Source: Symbiotaphrina buchneri (lineage: Eukaryota > Ascomycota > Symbiotaphrinales > Symbiotaphrinaceae). From it: a stretch of DNA of 64,000 nt. The notes below the pieces were generated by a model. It saw nothing but the letters and a program-made list of their open reading frames with translations, had not been told where the DNA came from and did no database searches. The position numbers and the translations under genes are program-made. Positions 56,050-64,000 of the stretch are shown piece by piece (the stretch's first letter is position 1; the number at the start of each line of letters is the position of its first letter). Location: positions 496,001-560,000 of the forward strand of contig BCIG01000021.1 in NCBI GenBank assembly GCA_001599915.1. The letters run 5' to 3'.

Positions 56050-57793
56050 ATGGATGATCCAAGGGGCGGAACAACATCCAGGCGGGCCCTCCGCGCCTGT
56101 GTGTACTGTAAGCAGCGCAAGAAGAAATGCGACAAAGTCCTGCCTCAATGCTCGTTCTGTATCAGGTCAGTACCTGGACCTCACCGCTACCTCAATCGAC
56201 ACTGAGCCCCTTTTAGGAGTCATCACCGATGCCAATATCCAACTCTACCAGGATTGCCCGAGGAGAGTCATGGCCAAAGTGCTGCACTTCCTGCACTTCC
56301 CTCGTCGTACTTCCTGGATCATCGCCTCTTCCGCATCTCACAGGGAGAATTAACGGATAGCGCTTTTGATCTGCCGGACGGTCTACATGATCTTGTGGGA
56401 GACCTCCACAAGGTCCGTGACATGTCGAAGACCTACTTCAGGAAGATCCATCCATGGATGCCTATTCTCTCCAAGAAGACTTTCTACCAACGGCTTGTCA
56501 GTCCCTTAGTACCTCCTCGGAGCGAGACTCTCCTTCTTTTCGCATGCATGCAGATAGTCTGCAGTACGCTTGAGAGCGACAGTGCCCGCACACCGGTGTA
56601 CTCTCTTGCCAGATCGGCGCTGCTCAAAGCTGAACTTGCGGGCGTCATGTCCTTCCGGCTGCTGCAAGCCTGGGTCCTTGTTTCAATTTATGAGCTAGGT
56701 CATGCTATTTATCCTTCTGCATATCTCTCGGTCGGGACTTGCGCTCGGATCGCCAACGCGCTCGGTATAAACGCACGCAATGGGCTGGAGAGTGGTCAGC
56801 TTCATAGCTGGATTGATGAAGAAGAAAGAAGAAGAACATGGTGGGCTATTATGATATTGGATCGGTAGGATCCCAAGTCGATGCTGCTGGAAAACTATTG
56901 ACTGTGGTGTATCTTGTAGGTACACCAGTATAGGGGGCCAGAACTATTTGCTGGCTTTAGCTGAGCCTGGCCCTGATGACGTGCTGCCAATTGATGATGA
57001 TACATGGGACGAAGCGGTACTTTTCCTTCAGACATCCGGCGTATAGTAAGTGGCTGACTCCATGCGCACCAGCCATCAGATCCTCCTGCTCGCAATAGGC
57101 TTTCCTCTCCTCCATGTCCTGCAATGGGGAGATTTGGTCTCATGGCTCATGCAGCGACTTTACTCAGTCAAGTCCTTAGCCACACGAGAGACACTTCCAC
57201 AGACCCGGTCTTCCACGCCGGAAGAAAATGTCTATTGGACCAGACGCTGGCGGCTCTCACAGCCGTCTCAAAAGAGGAAGGGCGATCTCGGGGAACAGAA
57301 GTCTGTAATCCTACCACACTTTGTTACAGGTCTGTCACCTCCTCCCCGTCTTGAATGATCCTTATAGTCTTTACTCAGCAATTGCAGTACACGGTTGGCG
57401 CTTGCTTGTCCGGAGGGTCCCACCAAAGTCGCAGTAGCCGGCGCCGAGTGGGAAGTTTTGCGAAGCATAACATGCGACCTCATCAGTCTCTCACACGAGG
57501 CCGTAGCTGGAAACAGCGTTAGACATGATGAAGTCTCGCCATTCGTTTTGGACTCCATGTATCAAAGTGCTGTGTTTCTTTCGCAAATGGGTTCCGAAGC
57601 AAGAGATATACTGTTTCCGGAAGGAATGGAAAGCTTGACAAAAGCTTTGTCTATTATAGATATTTCTTGGAAAGCTGCAGGTATGCCTCCCTAAATGTCG
57701 TCATCTGCCAGAACAGAATTGTGAACCGTACTGATCCTTATTGTATCAGGCCAGTACTTACTGTTGCTGGAGGCACAGAGCATTCAGGCATAG
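56050..57793 (+). CDS. Zn2Cys6 transcription factor
   Basis: Six exons (56050-56165, 56217-56864, 56920-57016, 57073-57329, 57388-57680, 57750-57793) give an intact 484-aa frame. The N-terminal cluster is Cys17-x2-Cys20-x6-Cys27-x6-Cys34-x2-Cys37-x6-Cys44; the first intron falls between the fifth and sixth Cys codons, and splicing at GTCAGT/TTTTAG completes it. The fungal-specific TF domain follows (LLLFACMQIVCSTL, LLQAWVLVSIYELGH, IDEEERRRTWWAIMILDR). The protein is short for the family. It starts 450 bp from the divergent enoyl reductase and is the probable local regulator of that gene and the exporter beyond it. Confidence 0.83.
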
Positions 57794-58267
57794 TGGGAAC
57801 CCTAGAGGGGCGTGAATCTGACAATACTAGACCCCCACACTATGTCCCTTATTATGAAGCGGTTGTGGCTGCTTGAAAGGGTGGATAACAGCCATGGCTA
57901 AATTTAAATTGTATCCGGCTGTCTACCTCAAAACAAAGTAATTAACCTATGCCTCAAAATAGTCTTCAAATCAATGTTTTCCCTTCCTTTTTTGTTTGGA
58001 CAATTAATCTAGTAGAAATTCAAGAACCCATAACTGCGACGACCATGTCTCGCTGTGCTTCGTATCTTGATATGGTGGGGCAGCTGACAGTTCTAAGTTC
58101 TTGGCGGTATCTGGCGAGGCGGTCGGCAATAATTCGCTTCGATGTTGCGTCATGCTTGCGGCAGAAAAAACCGGGATTCCCAGCTTTCTCGACAATCAAG
58201 ATCTTCAAGATCCCAGCTCATCTTGCATGTGTCAGGTTGACCCTTGAACAGCCCAACATTGCCAACA
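57794..58267. other. Intergenic, nothing recognised
   Basis: Regulator 3' region and promoter of the channel gene; a plus frame at 57949-58338 has no recognisable content. Confidence 0.35.
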
Positions 58268-61220
58268 ATGGCGCTCAAAGGGCAGGATGTTTTGGCTGCA
58301 GCTCAGAAGGAGATCATGCATGCCAGCAATGCGATTAGTGAGTCCAGCTTCCAGCTTCCATTGGGCAGAAAACCCGGCCATACAGCCCACAGTGCTAACT
58401 GCAACGAAGACATGCAGCAAGAGGGCGAGCATAGTGGTGGGGACTCGGGATACATGAAGTTGATATCGACTGTGGTCCCCCTTCTTATCATATCGATTCC
58501 TATGGTCTTCGCATTCCTTTACCTGCGTCAAAGACAGCACCGTGTCTATGCCCCACGCACATTTCTCGAAGTGTTTAAAGAAGAGTACGCGACCCAATGG
58601 CACCTCTTGAGTACCTTTCTGACCATGTCATAGCGAGATGACGCCGAAGCCAGCTTTTGGCATGTTCAATTGGATCTCCGAATTTCGCAAACTCCCGGAT
58701 GAATTCGTACTGAATCACCAGTCGCTCGACAACTACTTATTCATTCGCTATTTTCGCATGGTGAGCTGGATTTGCCTGGTAGGCACAATCCTTGCAGGAG
58801 TGTCCATCCTATGGGTCAATTACAACGGCGGAGGTGACCAGTCTGAGCTTAACAAATTCACATTCAGTAATGTCGAAGATATCAACAAGTACTACTGGCA
58901 TGCCATCTGTGCATGGATCTTCCTTGGTGAGTCCTGCGTATGAGTTTTAACGTCTCTGTGCCTGACCTATAACCAGGCTATGTGATGTACGTCATTACTA
59001 AAGAGACAATCTACTACATCAACCTTCGCCAGGCATATCTGACCACCCCACGAAATGCTGCTCGAATCTCAACTCGCATAGTACTCTTCACAGGCGTTCC
59101 TGAAGAGTATCGCGACGAGAGCTGGATCAAAGCTGACTATCAAGGTGTGAAGCGAGTATGGGTTTCCACTGACTGTACGGAACTCGAGAAGCTTGTGAAC
59201 CAGGTGTGGGATACCGCCATCGAGCTCGAGAATGCCGAGATTGAGCTGTCCACTATTGCAACAAAGAAGCAGTTGAAGGGAGAGAAGCACTTTGCGGCAG
59301 ACCCCGAGCAGGCCAGGACTTCTACTGAGCAGTGGATCGCGCCGAAAGATAGGCCTTATAAGCGTACAATCCCCTTGATCGGCAAGAAGACGGATAAAAT
59401 ACAGTATTGCCGCGATAAAATTCCCGCCTTGGTCCGCCAGGTCAAGGACTTGCAGAAGCGACACATGTCTTTCGATGCGAAACTGCTTCCTGCGGTTTTC
59501 GTCCAATTCGAGACCCAGCGGGCAGCCCAAGCGGCTTACTCTGAGCCGTTCTGGCAGCAACCGGGCAGGATGGAACCCGCTTGCATCAGTATCGCCACGC
59601 CAAAGGAGATCATCTGGGGCAATCTAGCAATGACAAAACCTGAGCGTTGGGTCCGCAGCATTACCGCAAACATCGTCATTTGGTTCCTGGTCATCTTCTG
59701 GTCGATACCGGTCGGTCTGGTCGGCTCACTTGCGGACCTTGACACTGTCGCGAAGGTGTTCCCTTCTGTCAAGCAGTTGCCTCCTTCAGTCACCGGTTTA
59801 GTGAGCGGACTTCTTCCAGCCATCTTGATCTCCGCACTTCTGGCACTGGTACCAATCATCTGTAGAAGTAAGTCGGAATGCCGCGTCGCTGAGAGAGCCT
59901 ATAATTAACGCATATGCAGTTGCTGCGACAAAAGCGGGCTCCGTGACATTGTCGCAAGTCGAGCTGACAACTCAAGGATGGTACTTTGCTTTCCAGGTTG
60001 CTCAGGTCTTTCTGATTACGACCTTCAGTTCTGGCGCGGCCTCCGTTGCTCGTAAGTGGAATGCTTCGATTACGTCGCAGAACTAACTATCGTCCAGAGC
60101 AAATCGTTCAGGATCCTACTCAGGCTCCTACACTTCTTGCGGACAACCTGCCCAGTGCCTCGACATTCTACCTTTCATTCTTCGTGCTCCAAGGTGTTGC
60201 AGTTACGGCCACCACTATCTTCCAAGTAGTCCCTTTCCTCATGTTCAATATCGCCTCGCCGTACCTGGACACGACACCTCGTAAGAAGTTCGAACGCTGG
60301 ATCACGCTTTCCGCTCTCAGCTGGGGCGATACATATCCTAAGTTCACGCTATTCGCTGTCATTGGTAAGTACACCAGGCAGCCTCGATGCAACGTCACTA
60401 ACATCGCGAAGCAATCTCCTACTCGTGTATCGCGCCCCTCGTCCTTCTATTCGCCACGATTGGCATCTATTTCCTCTACTTGGCCTTCCGATACAACGTA
60501 TTCTACGTCTTGACCATGGCAGTAGACACAAAGGGCGATGCATACGGCCGCGCGATGCAGCATCTGAGCGTGGGCGTCTATCTCGCGGAACTTTGCTTGA
60601 TCGGTCTCATGGCCGGTCGTGGCGCGCAAGGGCCGGCCCAGCTGATGGTCCTTCTCCTCGTCCTCACGGCCATCTACCAGACCTACCTGAACGCAGTACT
60701 GGCACCGCTGACAAACACCCTCTCGGATGAGCTCATGGCGGAAAACGAGGAAGAGGCTCTTGCATCAGCCAGCGAGCAAGGCGATGCTAACACAGACAAC
60801 TTGCCCAACACCGTCCGACCCGTCCGGGTCAACACCTCCAACCAAGACTCTGTCACAACGAAAGCCGTCAATCACTGGAAGCGGGGCGGATTATTCGCTC
60901 CGTTCCTCTTCAACGGCTCCAAGAGCAAGTATCCCCAGCTGCGCCGCCAGCTCTGGGACCATTTCCCCGGGCAGCCGGCTCCCAAGGTGTCCGAGGAGAC
61001 GATCAAGTACGCGTATTTCCATCCGGCCATTTCCGTGAAGTCTCCGAAGCTGTGGATCGCGAAGGATGACCTGGGAGTTTCGCAGCAGGAGGTCGTGGAG
61101 TCGAGCAATGTCATTGATATTACGGACGAAGGCACGAAGTTTGATGAGAAGGCTAAAGTGGTTTGGACGCAGAAGAGTGCGAAGGAGGCTCCGATATGGA
61201 CGGAGAGGCTGGAATACTGA
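58268..61220 (+). CDS. CSC1/OSCA/TMEM63-type calcium-permeable channel
   Basis: Six exons (58268-58584, 58634-58926, 58977-59867, 59920-60051, 60098-60364, 60412-61220) sum to an intact 902-aa frame. The first membrane helix is at about residues 65-85 (LISTVVPLLIISIPMVFAFLYL), and two more precede the long cytosolic domain. ARISTRIVLFTGVPEEYRDE and the RNA-recognition-like fold ending in PAVFVQFETQRAAQAAY are typical of the PHM7_cyt domain. Then comes the 7-TM pore block (WVRSITANIVIWFLVIFWSIPVGLVGSL, FYLSFFVLQGVAVTATTIFQVVPF). The family forms osmo- or mechanosensitive cation channels at the plasma membrane or internal membranes. The charged ~150-residue C-terminal tail is probably cytosolic. 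Confidence 0.92.
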
Positions 61221-61721
61221 AAAGGTGATATACAAAAGGAAAAGGCTATGGGTAACGAATCATGGTATGTGGAGTACCTACAAATTTCTCATGTGAAACC
61301 CAATACGGCTTCGCACTTTAGGCCTACATTATGCTTCCCCGTACAAAATTATGGCCACACATCACATTGGCCGGATTCAACTATTCTATCATTGAAGGTG
61401 CCCATGATTGCACTGCCTTAAATTAATGAAGACATTGTTGTACTATTTGTCCACTCCGCATTCTTGGAACAAGAGGTCTAAGGTCTTGGAAGAAGGGTTA
61501 GCGTACCTAGCTAGAAGTAATCGGACCAATGGCCGCCCGCTGAAATGGCGTGATTGAGATTCTCAATCCGGTCCGGAAAATCAATTCTCCTTGTTAACCA
61601 CGCTTGTACAACAAAATTTTGAAAGGCGCAGATGTTCAATTAGCTAATGATATAGGACCAAACAGTTGCTAAGTACCAGTCCTCGGGTGGAGCTTTCCTG
61701 TCGTGCATACACTTGTCGAAC
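61221..61721. other. Intergenic, nothing recognised
   Basis: Channel 3' region and promoter of the SQR gene. Confidence 0.35.
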
Positions 61722-63095
61722 ATGTTCGGCGTCCGTGTAACGTCCGCGGCATGTGCTGCAGCGCGGCCACTGCCCAGGTCGAAGGTTGTTCCCGTGGGCA
61801 GGAGCTTCGCAACAGCAGTATCCTCACCATCATCCACATCAAGAAGCCACAAGGTAGTCGTGATCGGCGGCGGGACCGCCGGTCTGACCATCAGCCACCA
61901 GCTTCTCCGATCGGGGAAGTTCTCAAAAGATGACATCGCGATCATCGACCCTGCCGAGTGGCACCACTACCAGCCCGGATGGACGCTCGTCGGCGGCGGG
62001 CTCAAGACGAAACAAGAGCTGCGGCGGCCTCTGGCGAGCCTGATCGACCCGAAGCTGCAGTTCATCAACGCCCCCGTCGCCGCCTTCTCGCCCGAAGACA
62101 ACCTCGTCACGCTCGGCAACGGCGACAAAGTCAACTACGAGCAGCTCGTCGTGGCGCCGGGCATCGCCGTCGACTTCGGCAGCATCAAAGGTCTGCCGGA
62201 GGCGCTGGCGGAGCAGGACTCGCTTGTCTCGTCCATCTATGGGTATGACAGCTGCGACAAAGTCTACCGCACGCTCGAGAAATTCGAGAAGGGCAGAGCG
62301 ATCTTCACGCAGCCCGCGGGCGTCATGAAGTGCGCCGGCGCGCCGCAGAAGATCATGTGGCTGGCGCTGGACCTATGGCGGCGCGCGGGGCTCTATGAGC
62401 CCAAGAACCCGTCCGGCTCGGCGATTCAGATCAGCTACGCCACGGGCCTGGCGTCTATGTTCGCGGTGCCCAAGTATAGTGCTGCGCTGGAGACGATGCG
62501 TAAAGAGCGCGGCGTCGAGGGCCTGTTCCTGCACGACCTCGTCGCCATCGACGGCAACACGGCGACGTTCGCGCGGCCGGGCGCGGGCGGCAGCGAGCCC
62601 GCCGTCACGAAGCATTTCGACCTGCTGCACGTCGTGCCCAAGATGGGCCCGCACGCGTTCATCAAGAGCAGTCCGCTGGCGAACGAGGCCGGCTTCGTCG
62701 CCGTCGACGACGCCACCACGCAGCACGTGAAATACGCCAACGTGTGGTCCGCCGGCGACGCGTCCAGCCTGCCTACGTCCAAGACTGCCGCGGCGATCAC
62801 GTCTGAGGCGCCGGTGCTGGTGCATAATTTGCTGGCGGCGATGGTGGGTAAGAAGCCCGCGGCGAGGTATGATGGCTATACGTCGTGTCCGCTCTTGACG
62901 GAGTATGGGAAGGTGCTGCTGGCGGAGTTTAAGTATGGCGGCGAGCCGAACGAGACGTTTGGCGAGCTGTTGGGCGTTGATCAGGCGGTTCCTAGACGGG
63001 CGTTCTATCATCTGAAGAAAGACTTCTTTCCGTGGGTGTACTACAATTCGATGGTGAAGGGCACGTGGGGTGGACCGAAGGGTTGGATTAATTAG
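61722..63095 (+). CDS. Mitochondrial sulfide:quinone oxidoreductase (HMT2/SQRDL type)
   Basis: Single-exon gene of 457 codons from the ATG at 61722. The N-terminal ~43 residues are Arg/Ser/Ala-rich without acids, a mitochondrial presequence. KVVVIGGGTAGLTISHQLL is the FAD-binding GxGxxG motif, and WHHYQPGWTLVGGG is a family signature. Redox cysteines are Cys204 (GVMKCAGAPQK) and Cys389 (GYTSCPLL); a second dinucleotide-domain stretch ends in VWSAGDASSLPTSKTAAAI. The enzyme oxidises sulfide and passes electrons to ubiquinone at the inner mitochondrial membrane. It could work alongside sulfite release by the TauD-type enzyme only in a general sulfur-metabolism sense; they are 14 kb apart. The name hmt2/sqr fits but orthology was not tested. 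Confidence 0.9.
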   Translation: MFGVRVTSAACAAARPLPRSKVVPVGRSFATAVSSPSSTSRSHKVVVIGGGTAGLTISHQLLRSGKFSKDDIAIIDPAEWHHYQPGWTLVGGGLKTKQELRRPLASLIDPKLQFINAPVAAFSPEDNLVTLGNGDKVNYEQLVVAPGIAVDFGSIKGLPEALAEQDSLVSSIYGYDSCDKVYRTLEKFEKGRAIFTQPAGVMKCAGAPQKIMWLALDLWRRAGLYEPKNPSGSAIQISYATGLASMFAVPKYSAALETMRKERGVEGLFLHDLVAIDGNTATFARPGAGGSEPAVTKHFDLLHVVPKMGPHAFIKSSPLANEAGFVAVDDATTQHVKYANVWSAGDASSLPTSKTAAAITSEAPVLVHNLLAAMVGKKPAARYDGYTSCPLLTEYGKVLLAEFKYGGEPNETFGELLGVDQAVPRRAFYHLKKDFFPWVYYNSMVKGTWGGPKGWIN

Positions 63096-63395
63096 GTTGG
63101 GAAAATGGCGGGTTCGTGCTTGGTGGATTTTACGTTTGTGATAGAGCATAGATTAGTTCTGGTACGGTATAAAGAAAATCTCGTTATTCGACAATCTCCC
63201 TGAGATTCATAACCGATGTCTGTCGGATGGGATAATAATAATACAATACACCGTGACTTCCACCTTGCTACCTTGGATATAGACCACCAATCTAGCTGCT
63301 GGACCCTCTTCCACCACCTCCCATTCCCAGCTGGCGGTGAGCACTCCAGCAGTCGTGGACGAAAAGTAAATGAAATATGTAGCCTCCACCAACGG

Positions 63396-63873
63396 CTACT
63401 CATGATCATCAACAAACTCACTAGAACCCATTAATTTCCACAAAGGACTTATATCAACTCACGGACTCAATAGAGCACGAAAATAAACAAAGCAAATACC
63501 TTTTCGCAAACGCCTCATCCCCATCCCGATCAAGCAACCCCCGCGGCGTGGCGCCGTCGTCGTCTTCTTCGAGCTCCGCCGCGCTGCTCGCTGCCTCCTT
63601 CTTCGGTATGAGCTCACGCCATGGCCGGGGGCCGTCGTACAAGTAGTAAATGGCTGTGAGTGCGCCTGCTATGGGCCATGATATCGCGATCAGCTCTTCG
63701 GGAGATAGGTCGTCGTCTTCTTTTTTCGTGGAGTAGCTGCGTCGCGAGGGGCGCTGGAAGGGATGGATGCGGACGCGGAAGGGTGGGGTGGGTATGTGGG
63801 TCGTGCTGCGGAAGGGGTATGTAGGGCGAGGCCGGAGAGAGGTAAGGGTGAGGAGCCGCCCGAGGCGTGCCAT
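63396..63873 (-). CDS. Small predicted mitochondrial membrane protein
   Basis: Two exons (63873-63500 and 63420-63396) give 132 aa; the 25-nt last exon supplies SEFVDDHE and the stop. The first ~47 residues are Arg/Pro/Ser/Thr-rich and acid-free, ending in RRSYSTKKE, a probable mitochondrial presequence with cleavage near there. One membrane helix follows, ELIAISWPIAGALTAIYYLYDG (about residues 59-80), and then an acidic tail. The size and shape recall small accessory subunits of respiratory complexes, but I cannot name it. It is convergent with the sulfide:quinone oxidoreductase gene, 300 bp apart. Confidence 0.72.
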
Positions 63874-64000
63874 GGCTGGAAGGGAAAGGGATTGGGTGCA
63901 GGGTTGCTGGAGCTTCGCGGAGTGGATGAGGAGGAGAGGGAAGGAAACGTCGAAAGAGAGGAAAGGCGCGAGCGCCAGGCGCCTCAGCTGCCGCTTATCT

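Noticed and set aside
62373-63149. 258-codon minus frame opposite the sulfide:quinone oxidoreductase
   Set aside because: Arg/His-rich antisense shadow of a GC-rich gene.
1-64000. Transposons, LTR elements, tRNA and rRNA genes
   Set aside because: I looked for reverse-transcriptase, integrase or transposase motifs, terminal repeats and tRNA B-box-like sequences, and found none I could support.

Overview
The window is nuclear DNA of a filamentous ascomycete, most likely an Aspergillus-like member of the Eurotiales. The genes are split by short GT-AG introns (mostly 46-90 nt, branch sites of the CTGAC/CTAAT type). Families typical of Pezizomycotina are present: Zn2Cys6 regulators, ACS and DHA1 transporters, a wax-synthase-like acyltransferase, a tyrosinase, and fungal sulfide:quinone oxidoreductase. 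I saw no transposon, rRNA, tRNA or CRISPR. Species assignment is inference.

Layout. 1-388: N-terminus of a type II membrane protein running off the left edge. 2.6-4.0 kb: F-box-like protein. 4.66-4.93 kb: four-copy hairpin-bearing tandem repeat. 5.4-8.25 kb: an incompletely resolved multi-exon membrane-protein gene. 8.8-15.9 kb: zinc-ribbon hypothetical protein, polytopic membrane protein, ADGF-type adenosine deaminase, and a second membrane protein of similar build. 17.1-19.9 kb: ten-exon MUP-type methionine permease with a 14-bp minisatellite in its ninth intron. 20.2-22.7 kb: secreted S10 carboxypeptidase in 14 exons. 23.4-32.1 kb: Zn2Cys6 regulator, ACS-family permease, divergent cyclase-family hydrolase and DHA1 exporter, which reads as a small catabolic cluster; the regulator and the permease/cyclase promoter share CCGGA-type sites. 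32.6-34.7 kb: Fungal_trans_2 regulator. 36.7-37.8 kb: unknown Ser/Pro-rich protein.

37.9-48.0 kb is an accessory metabolic stretch: MBOAT/wax-synthase-like acyltransferase, SDR, membrane-anchored tyrosinase, a small His/Cys-motif protein facing an APH-type kinase, and a TauD-type dioxygenase. Several of these carry apparent single-base reading-frame breaks. 49.0-51.2 kb: 682-aa uncharacterised protein with a Cys-rich N-terminus. 51.8-57.8 kb: DHA1 exporter, LovC-like enoyl reductase (one frame break) and a divergent Zn2Cys6 regulator with an inverted repeat between the last two. 58.3-61.2 kb: OSCA/TMEM63-type (CSC1-like) channel. 61.7-63.9 kb: mitochondrial sulfide:quinone oxidoreductase and a small predicted mitochondrial membrane protein.

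Exon coordinates were worked out by hand from splice consensus and frame continuity. Where all exons sum to an intact frame I say so; where they do not, I say that instead. Family names rest on motifs I recognise, not on a database search.
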